The notes beneath the pieces were generated by a model that made no database searches, had not been told where the DNA came from, and saw only the letters and a program-made list of their open reading frames with translations. A program made the position numbers and the translations under genes. A DNA stretch of 64,000 bases. It comes from Cornus controversa. Lineage: Eukaryota > Streptophyta > Magnoliopsida > Cornales > Cornaceae. Of this stretch, positions 46,401 to 57,869 are shown piece after piece (within the stretch, counting starts at the first letter, position 1; every line of letters starts with the position of its first letter). Where the stretch lies: NCBI GenBank assembly GCA_026545225.1, contig CM048846.1, positions 58,284,270 to 58,348,269 of the forward strand. The letters are read 5' to 3'.

Positions 46401-48565
46401 TGAGTCCGATACAAATGAATGGACGTGATGAGAAAAGACAAAGGGATGATGTTCCATGTTCTAAGGAACAACAGCAGGGGCAAGTGGTACCAATGACCTC
46501 TTTGCCTACGGGATCTCCCCGATTGGACATATTATGCTTTCACTGCCGTTAACCAGGCCATAGGAGGTCTGAATGCCCAAGGAGGCAGTTGGCAGCAAAG
46601 AAAAGTCAATTTTGTTACCATTATCGTCAATATCATCACAATGGGTCTGTTTGCCCTAGGAATATGAGCACACAGTATGAGACAAAGTCTCAATAGTATC
46701 TTTCACAATCTTCTGTGGGCCAGTCTAGTCATGGGATGCTACCACTAGCACCAATGGCCTTGCGGATTCCCTTGCCTACGGAAACCTCTCAACCACCAAC
46801 GAATTATTATCATTGTGGCCAGCCAGGACATGTTAGGCGTGATTATCCTTAGAGGCAAGTAGTGGCAGCAGGGCCAGTGGTATCGGTGGAAGACCGGGCA
46901 TGCTACTATTGCCAGCAGCTTGGCCATTATCATAGTGAGTGCCCCCAGAGGCATGCGATCCCATCAGTGCTAGCAGTGCCAGCAAGGGATAGGGCATGCT
47001 ACTATTGTAAGCAACCCGGACATATCAAGGATAACTGTCCACAAAGGCAGAATGCAAGAAAAGGGACAGGATCTTAATGACAGCTTGGTGACGAGGTATG
47101 TTTATGAGTTGTAGTCCACGGACTGGGTTACCGGTTGTTTAGATGCAACATGTATCATATCATGCATTGTATGTGTTTATTTGGTTTAGCATGTTGTATG
47201 TTATATGCTATGTGGAATATGTTATTTATATGGCTGAGCATTTTTTAGTGTTTTCTTGTGCGTCACATGATTAGTAATGACATATAGTCACCACTTAGGA
47301 ATCCCGAATTTTGAGGATTAGTGAACCTAGGTGGAGGTTTGGAATTAAGTCAATTAGGATGCTGAGATTGACTTGATTATTGCTTACACTTTTAATTACA
47401 TGCTAACTATAGATTGAATTGGCATTGTATGTGTAAGCATGGTGGGGGCTGTATACGGGTACAAATGTATAGTACTGAACCTTTCTTGTTATGCATATAG
47501 TAAGATGCCACCAAGAAGAGAGCGAGATGGAGGCGCTAATACTCCATAGGATCCATTAGATGGAACACAGTTCATGTATGACATAGTAGACATCATGAAG
47601 CAGATAGTAAGAGAAAATCAGGAAGAGGAAGTTCAGACACAGCCTAGGGTTGTCTTGAGCAGACAAATGGTTGCAATGAAAGAATATGTGAAGTTTAAAT
47701 CGCCTACTTTTGAGGGTGGACATGATCCACTAGCGGCGAAGAGTTGGATTGATCAAACCTACAAGCTTATGGCTACTCTCGCCATCGATGAGGACCTAAG
47801 GGTGGGAGTGGCAGCGCTTCATTTACAAGGAGAAGCGGATCGGTGGTGGCAATTCATTAGAAATACTCACAACACCGAGACTATGGAGTGGAACACCTTT
47901 AAGAGGTTGTTCTTTGATAAGTTCTTTTCGACTTTAGTGAAAGACCGGATGAGGCAAGAGTTTATGGACTTAGTCCAAGGGGACATGGATGTTATGGAGT
48001 ACGAGACCAAGTTTACATCCTTTGCTCATTTTGCACCGAAAATAGTGAATAAAGAGGAACTGAAGGTAAAGAAGTTTGTGAAGGGATTAAAGACCTCTAT
48101 TAGAAAAAGAGTGTCGTTTCTAGGTTTGAAAACCTATAACGAAGTAGTTAATAAAGCTCTAGTGGCAGAGGAAGATGATAGAGATACCCAAATGATGTGG
48201 GACTCTAAGAATCAGACTAAGAGTACCGAAATGTTTCCAGGTAACCAGGTAAGGAAGAGACAGAGAGGTGGTACCTCATTTTCTCAGGGACAACAGAGGA
48301 TTAGCTTGACATTATCAGCATCATTGCCCTCGGGATCTTCATGATCAAAAGTGGTGTGTCACCACTGTCAACAGCCAGGTCATTATAGGTCTGAGTGTCC
48401 TAACATAGAGTTAGCACCAGTGGTGGAACAGATTTGTTATCACTGCCACCAGACTGGTCATATCAAAACAAATTTTCCTTGGGGACAGAGTGTACAGAGT
48501 GGAACGAGATCTCAACAACGTACCACTCCTAATGTGTCAGACCAACAGTCACCACAACTTGCTTA
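43464..48565 (+). mobile_element. Ty3/Gypsy element D: 2.6-kb LTR plus gag region (fossil)
   Basis: The LTR runs 43464 (TGTGGAAACC) to 46019 (GGCGTGACA), with primer-binding site TGGTATCAGAGC at 46023-46034. After a leader, 46262-47074 has gag-type N-terminal sequence followed by several zinc knuckles but no capsid domain. A second leader-like stretch follows. Then 47510-48540 carries a typical Gypsy gag: start MPPRRERDGG, capsid segment with HLQGEADRWW and FMDLVQGDMDVMEYE, and two C-x2-C-x4-H-x4-C knuckles. No protease, reverse transcriptase, integrase or 3' LTR follows; tandem DNA starts at about 48570. It is truncated with several breaks. The LTR is related to copies A-C. Confidence 0.88.
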
Positions 48566-48569
48566 GGGT

Positions 48570-48880
48570 GTTCAATACTTATTCATATGTTCAATACATG
48601 TCTTTTTTTCAATACATGTTCAATTCTTGTTCACATGTTCAATACATACTTTCTTTTCAAGTTCAATACATGTTCAATACATGTCCTCTTTTCAATACAT
48701 GTTCAATACTTGTTCACATGTTCAATACATGCTTTCTTTTCAAGTTCAATACATGTTCAATACTTGTTCATATGTAAAAATACATGTTTTGTTTTCAATA
48801 TATGTTCAATACATGTTCTCTTTTCAATACATGTCTACATACTTTCAAATAAATGTATACATACATGACTTCTTTTAATA
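48570..48880. repeat. minisatellite built on TTCAATACATG
   Basis: More than fifteen copies of an 11-13 bp word (TTCAATACATGT and variants with ACTTG or CACATG) are arranged in larger blocks separated by CTTTCTTTTC-type spacers. A block of about 110 bp (CACATGTTCAATACATACTT onward) is repeated. It abuts the gag end of Gypsy element D. The open frames across it are artefacts of the repeat. Confidence 0.9.
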
Positions 48881-49079
48881 CATTACTTTAGAGCTTTGAT
48901 TTTTCTAGACGTTAATACATGTTATCCCTCAATTCAACACCAGATAATTTTAGGCATATTTTCTGTCACTAGGCACATCCCTTAGGATAGTTACAACACA
49001 TCATATTTCTCTTGAAATCGTTCAATCCCATACCTCCCTAAAGGCCATTTTTCAAGTCTTCCGATCTTCTCTAATATCA

Positions 49080-49815
49080 TTCATATCAAGTGCGGTCACG
49101 GGAACCTTAAAACCACTCGAGTCCCTTGACTCATCAATTAAACATTCATAGTTCATATCAAGTGCACGAACGAGAATATTAAACGCACTCAAATCTTAAC
49201 CCATTAATTGAACCATTCACAGTTCATATCAAGTGCGGTCGTGAGGACCTTAAACCCATTCGAGTCCCTTCACTCATCAACTGAACCATTCATGATTCAT
49301 ATCAAGTGCGGTCATGGGAACCTTAAACCCACTCGAGTCCCTTGACTCATAAACTAAACTATACATGGTTCATATCAAGAGCGGTCATGGAGACCTTAAA
49401 CCCACTTGAGTCCTTTAACTCATCAATCGAGCTATTCATGGTTCATATCAAGTGTAGTCACGGGGACCTTGAACCCACTCAAGTCCTTTGACTCATCAAC
49501 TAAACCATAAATAGTTCATATCAAGTGTAGTCATGGGGACCGTAATCCCACTTGAGTCTATTGACTTATCAATCAAACCATTCATGGTTCATATCAAGTG
49601 TGGTCATGGAGACCTTAAACCCACTCGAGTCCCTTAGCTTGTCAACTGAATTATACACGGTTCATATCAAGTGCAGTCACAGGGACCTTAAACCCATTCA
49701 AGTCCCTTCACTCATCAACTCAAGGTTCATATCAAGGGCAATCACGGGGACTTTAAACCCACTCGAGTCCCTTCACTCATCTCAACATCAATCGAACCAT
49801 CCACGGCTCATTCAA
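49080..49815. repeat. 73-bp tandem array, about 10 units
   Basis: The word TTCATATCAAG recurs at 49080, 49152, 49223, 49296, 49369, 49442, 49515, 49588, 49661 and 49726, a period of 71-73 bp with one shorter unit. Each unit then carries GTGCGGTCA, GGGGACCTTAAACCCACT, CGAGTCCCTT and ACTCATCAA blocks. The middle units keep exactly 73 bp spacing. It is non-coding. Confidence 0.92.
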
Positions 49816-50527
49816 GTTAAAGAACGAACACGTATGATTACCTAGCCTATTCAAGAGAGTATGATACAGGTGCTACTTGAAAAGAAAAGGAAATCATTTT
49901 TGTCAAAGTGCCTATTAGTAATTAATAAGTAGGAAATCGCTTTTGAACGATTTTGAAGTTAATTCAATAGGTATATTTTCAAAATTAGATTAGGATTCTA
50001 GACTTTTATCAAATGTAGGGGTGGCAAATGTTGATTCAACTCGCTAACCCTCCCAAACCCGTCCAAAATTAGAAAATTTGGGTGAATACTTTAATTTCGC
50101 GGGTTATAAACAGGTCAGTAAAAATAAGGCAACTAATAAGTGGGTTGTAAGCAGGATGAATGTAGTTACCCGCTAACAACCATTCTAAATACAAAATCAA
50201 TAACATAATTTACCCCTAAATCCTAATCTATCTTCATCTTCACATGTAGCGCTCCTTCCCTCCCTCTCCCCCCTCCCGTGCTCTCTCTCTCTCTATGTAA
50301 ACAATTTCAACAACTCTCTCTCTCTCTTTCTATCTCTCTATACGATTCAAACAATATTAAGCAGTGACTACATAGATCAACATTGATGACGATGTATTCC
50401 GGTGGTTCCTATCTCCAGTAATCTAGTTAAATTTTCTAATGAAAATGAATAACCCCATGCCATATATATCCTTCTTCTCTCTACAATTTTTTGGGTTTGA
50501 CTTGATGAGGTTGTTAATGTTGGGATC
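49816..50527. other. intergenic sequence without a recognised gene
   Basis: Contains a hAT-MITE-like start word (GTAGGGGTGGCAAATG at 50017-50032) without a matching far end, and CT-rich microsatellites at 50280-50340. Nothing else can be supported. Confidence 0.4.
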
Positions 50528-51446
50528 ATGTGTGCCCTTCAAGCCAATTTTGATAGATTACAGAACAGAAGGACTAAGCTGATGAGCAGAAAATATAGGT
50601 TGTTTCACATAAAAATGAAGATTAATTATAATGCTTATGTTGTGGAGCTTCCTAATGATATGATGATTTCTATTACATTTAACGTGAAAAATTTGTTCGA
50701 GTATCATCCTCCTCCTGGTGAATTACTTTATCCGTAGTCAAACTTGATGATGAGTTCTTCTAAAATGGTGGGGATTGATGTAAAACGGATTGTCTATAGC
50801 TATGGAGACTATTTGGACCACCAAAAGGCCAAACGAGGATGTTGGCACATTTTTTGAGACAATTTTGACTATTCTGTTTTGACCCATAGAGATTCATTTC
50901 CGATCGGAATCAAACCAACCTTCAATTCACACCATCTTTGCTTTTGATGTACATTATTTTTAGCCAAACTCCATCATTTAAAGCTTTATTTTTGCATTTT
51001 TTGGTGCTATAGAAATCCAGACAAATTTTTCAGGATTTTTTTAGTGGTCAAATCGTACTCAGATTAAGCTATATTTTGGTATTTATCTTATTTTAGTGAT
51101 TAGGTTTTATATGCTATTTTTTGTAATTTTTAGAGAGTTCAATTTTGGGCTAGTTTTCTCTATTAATATAATAAATTCACTATTCATCAATAATATTTCG
51201 GTATTCTCTCCAGCTTGCGTTTGTCAATTGCTTTAAGTAATCTATCAATTCAGTGTTGGCTTCATCTGAAGGCCAAGATAGAGACAGTTCCAATTTGAGA
51301 GATAAATTCCGAGGATCCGTTTCAACTGGTCTTGCAAACGGGGCTTGTATTATGGCCGAAGAAACCCCGTAGTCTATGTTTCATTGGCCTTGCAAAAAAA
51401 AGAATTGCATCGTGGGCAAAAAAAAAAAAAAAAAAAAAAAAAAAAC
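50528..51446 (+). mobile_element. Ty3/Gypsy 3'-end fragment ending in an A-run
   Basis: The segment 50528-50737 encodes the end of a Gypsy polyprotein, with AYVVELPNDMMISITFNV and EYHPPPGELLYP, matching the common plant pattern AYVVDLP..M.IS.TFNV...EYHP. It is followed by about 680 bp that could be 3' untranslated or LTR sequence, and then an uninterrupted run of 29 A residues (51418-51446). There is no polymerase core. It is a short broken relic. The A-run may be a tail or a chance microsatellite. Confidence 0.7.
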
Positions 51447-52667
51447 CATAACTGGCATGGATAACCACACGACCAATTTAATACCACGAAGTTAGGTAGG
51501 CTAATCTCTTCTAAACTACATTGCATAAACTACGAGTAGTCCAATACACTGCTGAGATTATTTCTTTTTTTCGAGCAGCGACCTTACAAATCATAATAGA
51601 TTTAATTTATCTACACAACACTTCCATAGCACGTGAAATATTATAATAGACAAGAAAAATGATAAAACAACCGAATCAATATTAGTACCGACTGATGTGT
51701 CAGTTATTCATTTAAACACTTTAAAGAGAGAGACATTATCCTTATCCATTACTTATTAAAAGTTCTTGTTGGACATAAGTGATTGATGTGCGAAAAAAAC
51801 TGATCAGCAAGTATAGCACTACTCAAAAGACAATCTCGCACGGCGAACTTCCACCTTTGATTAATGCCATTTATAGCAATCAAACACAGGCCAAGACGTG
51901 CTGAACTTTACAGCCACTTCAAGTGGTTCTTCGTCAACTGTTCCAGACCAGTTAGCCAGATCCCAATGTAACAAATCAAAACCCATTCCATGTCCCGTTT
52001 TCAATAATAGATTCTATCATGAACACTAAATATAAGAACTTCAATGAGTGTATAAACTAGAAAATAAGAATGGGGCATCCTTGTCACAAAAATATGTAAT
52101 TCCATTCCTTGCATTCCCACTTTTAAGTTAGTTCAGCTAACAGTAAGTAATACAAGAGCATCCAAGATTTCTGTAAATAATGGAACCCTGGATGAAAATT
52201 CCATTCCCCCCTACTCAACAACTTCCTCCTCGTGGTGATGGGAACATTCAAGAATATTAACAATGACCAAGTGAAAAGAATGCACCTCAACTATTATTGT
52301 GCATTGCCTTCCATTATTTCTACCTCTCCTCCATTCAAATCTCTATAATCTAATAACGTTACTTCTTGATTTAGCCAACCAAAGAATGCATTTAATTAAA
52401 CAATCTGTTGTTCCCTGCTACAAGCTTGCTTCATTTCCATTGGAACAGCACTTATCACCATCGATTTCTCGTTAATAACAATGGTACGTACTGACCAGGT
52501 TTTCTTTTGATAATCATCATCTTTTCCACAAGCCTCTGTGATGCAATTTCAGGAGTAACTTAAAAAGCGTTCTTCCCACAAAATTTGAGTAAAGCAATCT
52601 TTGTTGGGATTACAGATCTCCTTACGCCACCAATGGATGGTTACCCTAAATATTGTAAATGCTCTGG
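51447..52667. other. UBP gene 3' region
   Basis: No further gene is recognised. The part next to 52667 should include the 3' untranslated region of the - strand UBP gene. The transcript end is not determinable by eye. Confidence 0.45.
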
Positions 52668-55600
52668 TTAGAAACTTAATTTGATAGCATTAGAATCTCC
52701 ATTGCTGAGGTTAAAAGATCCACCAGATTCGGTAAGAATAAGCTCATCCTCATTCAGACATATCTCAGCTTGTTCCTCAAAAGTACTAGTAGATGAACAA
52801 TTGCACTCAGAAAAAGGTTTCCCTAAACCTTTTGTCTCAACACCGTTTGGATGAGGAAAGCCAGGTTTGGCAAATCCATTACTGCAACTGTAGCGGTCAA
52901 AAGCAGAAGCCAATTCACCAGCTTCTAAGGGGGCTTTCCCATCTTTCTTCATTTTAGTATGGGGACACTTCACAAGGAAACCAGGAGGAAACAGAGGCTG
53001 CAATTTTGTTCCGGAAGAATTCCTTCCAGACAATTTCCTTGCTGCATCTTCACTAGTGCTGGAAGATGGCAAACCCTTTCCAGACTCGACATTTTCCAGC
53101 TCACCTTTAACATCAACAAGGTTCTTTTCATCCTTGTCTTCTTCATTTGTGCTTAAACCAGAGACGGAAACACCATGAGACATTTCATCCTTCTCACAGA
53201 CACCATTCTGAGAGGAAAGAGAGTTCTCAGTTGAAGAACCCATCAACACAGACTTTTTGGTACTGATGTTCTCAACTCTATCTCCAACCTCAGTACTAGA
53301 CTTGGGGGCCGGGGATCCGCGATTCAGAAAGTGAGCTTCAGGTGTACACATCTCAGTTAAAGAAACAACACCAGAGAGTCTGTGAGCACGTTCAACAGGA
53401 GAAGCTGTTTCTTTGGCTGCATTAAGATATCCATTGCCAAAAACACCAACACCCTTTGTAATGGATGAACTTGACCCAGAATCTGCCACATCTAGATCCT
53501 CTATTACATCTTGAAAATTAGTTTTGGATGGTAACTCTTCTTCACAGCAAGAAACCTTAGGTTGTGGGCTTCCATCAGATGGCAAGGAAGCAGAAATGAT
53601 AATGCTATTACACGACTCTGCTGTAGCGAAGCATTCAACTGGTTGTTCTACACAAGGCCCTACATCTTGCACCATTTCCACAATTTGCTGAACCTCTTTT
53701 GTTGAAGGTTCAATGGGCTTTAGACAAGATGGACGGGCACAAACCCTGTAAAGCAACAGGCAAACATGATTGTTTGAGTATTCGTAACATTATTAGTTTG
53801 TTTGAGTATCCATCACATTATTAGTTTATTTGAGTATCCATCACATTATTAGTTATTCCAGCAAAAAAAAGTGTTTGGATGTGCATGTATGTCAACCAAA
53901 ACACGTCCCACCACATCCCTTTTCAACTAAAATGTACATGCATACAAGGAAACATGCAATTGAATACATACATACATATATATACATATATATATATATA
54001 TATCAACCAAAACACGTCCCACCACATCCCTTTTCAACTAAAATGTACATGCAAACAAGGAAACATGCAATTGAATACATATATATATATATATATATCA
54101 ACCAAAACACGTCCCACCACATCCCTTTTCAACTAAAATGTACATGCATACAGGAAACATGCAATTGAATATATATATATATATATTTGAAGTCGGAACA
54201 AGTTCATCACAACCTGAAGTCAAAACAAGTCCCTCCTACATTGATACAGAAACCAAAGTGGCCTTAAGGACCTCTGTTGATATTCAAAATACGTGCTCAC
54301 CCACTTGTAACTAAAAAAAAATCGTAAAAAGAAAAAGAATGAAGTTAATCTCCATTTCCATCAGATTCAGCAATCCTGCAATGAAAAACTTCACTAACTC
54401 CAATCCACAGTCACTGAAATATCAATTTCCTTGTCTCTTTTTTCTTCTTTCCTTTCTTCTTCTTCATGTTCTTCCTTTTTTACTTTCTTTTTTTTTTTTT
54501 TGTTTTCCCACTGAAGCCCCTAACAAATATAGGGACCTACAAAATGAAATCTTTCGTCATAACCATAGATCAAAGGATGATATAATTTCCCAATGATTGA
54601 AACTGCTTCACATCTAAATCTTCCCTCCTTGTGCCAATAACTGACAACTATTTTGAAGACAACCAAGTATTTTTTTTTTTTTTTGATGAATCTGAAGACA
54701 GTGAAGTTGTTTGGCTCTAACTTATAGTACATCTTGCTAAGTGCTAAACATGGATTTCTCATAACTCCTTGACATTCAACTTTTTACCTACCTAAGCATG
54801 TGAATATCGATAGCAATACACAAACCTCAGCAAATATTTAATCAGCTTTAGTGGGATCGGATAGAACTGCTTTAACCATCTAATAGCATATCTTAGTCTC
54901 ATGGATCATCCTTGAGGCACAGCGTCTAATAACCATTGAGAATTATTTTTTTAAAAAAAAACCCATTGAGAGTTGACATTAATCTGTAAGCTAATAGCAT
55001 TTGAAAAAGATAAAGACAGCTACCTGCTATATAAGAGCATATAAGCTCCCTGTGAAAGCACCTCATCCAATTCAACACTAATAACCTGAGATAAGTTGTG
55101 GATAAATTTAGATGAAAGTCACGAAACAGATAAATCAAGTGCATAAATTAATGAAAATATGTGAATACTCATAATCTGAGATAGTTGTGAAATGAAGTTA
55201 GATGAAACCGAGAAATTGGGTATACACAACAAGGACAAGTTATTACTTGTTTTATACCCATGCTTGTATTTATCAGAAATTTAACAATTAACAAATCATC
55301 AAACCCCGTGTTTAAAATACAACTGGGAGGTTTACAAATAGAATGTTCGCTGATTATGAAGGATAAGTGAAATTTTAAGGAGTGCAATATGCATGAGAGA
55401 TAAATGTGATATAATGGAAGTGTTGTGTTGTGGCCCGAATTTTGATTGGGCCCGGGTTGCGTTGCGACCCAGATTTGACCCAAAAAATTTATGACCCCTG
55501 TATTGCTTGCGGGTCTTGGACCCTGATTAGGACTTTCATGTAGCAGGATATAAGGGCATCTAGGGTTTGGAGTGAGATGAAGAGAAAATACTGAAAATCG

Positions 55601-56583
55601 CAGAAAGAGAGTGAGAGAGCGAGAGGTAGGGTTTAGGGGCTGAAACTTGTAATCTCTTGATTTTCGCATAGTGAAAAACTTTCGCCAGATCTTTGCCGTT
55701 GACGCAAGCACATTGCCAAACCACATAAAATCTTGTGTTCTGTGTGTGGTGCTTGTTTCGTATTCCGTCGTGTTTCATGATTGTACTTGGTCCACGGCTG
55801 TTTGTCGCAACAGGAAGCATACACAAGCTATTGTCCTCAAATAGGATTTTATTTTTTAAGGTTAAAGAATTCCACTCTTACTCGGTGTGTAACCAGATGA
55901 TTTGGCAAACATGGGGTGTGAATGTATGATTTATTCAAAATATAAGATTAAGTGGACAAAAAAATACATTCACGTGTGAAACTATGTACTTGTGTGTATG
56001 TGTTGGGAAGGGAGGTGTGGGGAGAGAGAGAGAAATTCTACCTTACAGTCATCAATTCTGAACCAGTTTCCACAAAAATCCTTGGTATAACAAATGTAAT
56101 GGCCAAAAAATGATGCATTCAACATGTCCACATGGACAACAACTGCGTATAGCTTGTATATGTCATCACCATCTCCTGCTTCACTCATGTATGGTCTAAG
56201 GTCTAATGTCTCTGGGAAAGTCACCCTCTTGTTAAGTTTCCCAAACCTCCCACTCTGCAGATATGTAGACAAATACTATCAGAAATTAAAAAGAAAAATA
56301 GTAAAAGTTGGATACTGATTCAGGCATTTAATCTAAATAATCAATTAGTTAAAGTTTTAACTCACTTAATCATTAATTCAAAGGAAAAACACCCCAAGCA
56401 TATGACATTGTTCATATAAAATTGAACACTTGATCATCATGTCTTTTGAAGGAAAATCTGTAAATAAATAAACATATACCAAATTACGTAATACAGACCT
56501 GAAACCTTTTCAATGCAACTGTAAGAATATTCGGAGCCCACCGAACAGTAAGCCGCTTCCATGCCATAACATAGTCATTGCAT
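52668..56583 (-). CDS. UBP18/19: ubiquitin-specific protease, UBP16-19 group (UBP18/19-like), C-terminal half
   Basis: A cysteine protease that removes ubiquitin from proteins. Four exons are visible on the - strand: 56583-56499, 56254-56042, 55085-55024 and 53745-52668, all GT-AG. Phases join to a continuous frame ending TAA at 52670-52668. The first visible exon ([28 protein letters not shown]) is the Cys-rich linker and the conserved LKRF core of the USP domain. The second has [19 protein letters not shown], the catalytic His box [14 protein letters not shown] and NWFRIDDCK with the catalytic Asp. The third ([20 protein letters not shown]) ends the domain. The last exon is a 359-codon Ser/Glu-rich tail of low conservation. 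The Cys box and the N-terminal MYND finger must lie right of the window, so the next intron exceeds 7.4 kb. The sequence fits UBP18/19 better than UBP16 from memory. A solo LTR and a tandem repeat lie in its introns. Confidence 0.9.
53780..54187. repeat. tandem repeats in a UBP intron
   Basis: Two arrays adjoin. At 53780-53860 a unit of about 32 bp (GAGTATCCATCACATTATTAG) occurs three times. At 53892-54187 a unit beginning TCAACCAAAACACGTCCCAC occurs three times (53892, 54003, 54098). Its length changes (111 then 95 bp) only because each unit ends in a TA microsatellite of different length. The unit bodies are almost identical, suggesting recent amplification. Confidence 0.9.
55421..55812 (+). 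mobile_element. solo LTR in a UBP intron, 392 bp
   Basis: It begins TGTTGTGTTGTGG, ends TCGCAACA and is flanked by a perfect 5-bp duplication GGAAG (55416-55420 and 55813-55817). A TATA-like GATATAAGGGC lies near 55548, then a GA-rich leader. There is no second LTR, primer-binding site or interior nearby. This is the footprint of an LTR retrotransposon whose interior was lost by recombination between its LTRs. It lies antisense to the UBP gene. Confidence 0.85.
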
Positions 56584-57869
56584 CTGCAGGCAGTATTACC
56601 ATCACTATAATCCCATAAAAGTGATTAATACACTGGCACATAATACACATAACTTTGAGGCATAATGAAAAATACTGATATAGTCATTGCATTCCTACAT
56701 TAGTGCAACTAACTTACTGACGGGGTATAAGATGTGATTCGCACACGAGTTGCATATGTTTCAGTGTTACTTTTTGAGAAAAGGAAAAGAGAAATAGAAT
56801 TAGGATTTTTTTTGTAAATTAGGGCTACATAATTATGTTTTTTTTTTTGGTAGTGTTTGGATCTCAGGTTATTCTGGTATTTTCATGTTTTAGGGTTTTC
56901 TTAATATTTTGCCTACATAAAGGCTCATGTGTAAACATACAATTCAGCTTTTGATTATTGAAATAATATCGTGACTTAGCTAACTCTCTCTGTGTCTTTT
57001 CTTCTCCCTCACTGTTCTTGCTTTTCTTAGTCCCCCGGTCTCTCTAGCCTACCTCCTTCAATCTGTCTTTTCACCCCCTTCGTCTGTCTTCCCACCTCCT
57101 TCTAGCCTCATCTCATCTTTTCATTCTCATTCCATACTTTCTTTCTGGTTCTAAATCTATATCACAGCAACTCTACCCATCCTGCATCACTTTACCTTAT
57201 ACTTGATATATCACCAAGGCTCAGCATCAAATTAGGGAAAAAGAATATTAAGAGTCAATGCTGAATTAGTCTTAGTTCCGCACCAGTAAAATTTATGAGA
57301 GATGTAGTAGTAAAAGATTCAGGTTCAAGGATAAAGAGAGTATCATCTCATGCTTTTGTATGTTAGAAAACAATCAAGAATCTTCAATTTCCTAGTTTAA
57401 TCTTTGCATTCTTCTCAACTAACTCCGATACAGGTCTATTTGGCAAATAGCAAGAAAGCACAACCCACAATGTCAGTGCAAAAAACAAAAATAGAAAAAC
57501 ATAAAAGTTAGAGAAATGAAATTTTCAATTCAAAAGGGCATTTCATATACAATGTTATTTCAACCTCTCACACCAGAGAGGGAGAGAGAGGAATAAGAAA
57601 ATACGTAGAGCCTGTCATCTTGGGTTCTTCATGCAGAGCGTGCTACAAAGAAATGGAATAAATTACTCTGGCACTATTCAACGCAGCAGGTGATATTCTC
57701 ATTATGACACGCTAAACTTTTAAGAACAAAACCAGAATGAAGATACTGCATCTTCAAACTGCAAAGATACAAATTTGTGACTATGGCAAGGATCAAAACA
57801 GTAGCTCTGACATCAAATTTTAAAACCACCAACATCACTTCTGCAACCCACCATCTCTAGTGTGTGTTT
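56584..57869 (-). other. UBP intron, no exon recognised
   Basis: Nothing in this stretch matches the preceding part of the UBP domain. The sequence is AT-rich with CT-rich patches (about 56980-57130). It is probably intron belonging to the UBP gene. Confidence 0.45.

Noticed and set aside
48490-48878. Cys/Phe-rich open frames
   Set aside because: All three frames are open only because of the TTCAATACATG minisatellite.
49080-49815. CRISPR-like array
   Set aside because: The 73-bp units are repeats throughout with no unique spacers, and the genome is a plant.
50017-50230. hAT MITE starting TAGGGGTGGCAAA
   Set aside because: No opposite terminus or 8-bp duplication was found.
53830-54168. Ile/Tyr-rich open frames
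   Set aside because: Products of the triple intron repeat and its TA microsatellite.
57600-57660. A further UBP exon near the word CTTCATGCAG
   Set aside because: Translations in all frames show no match to the expected part of the USP domain.
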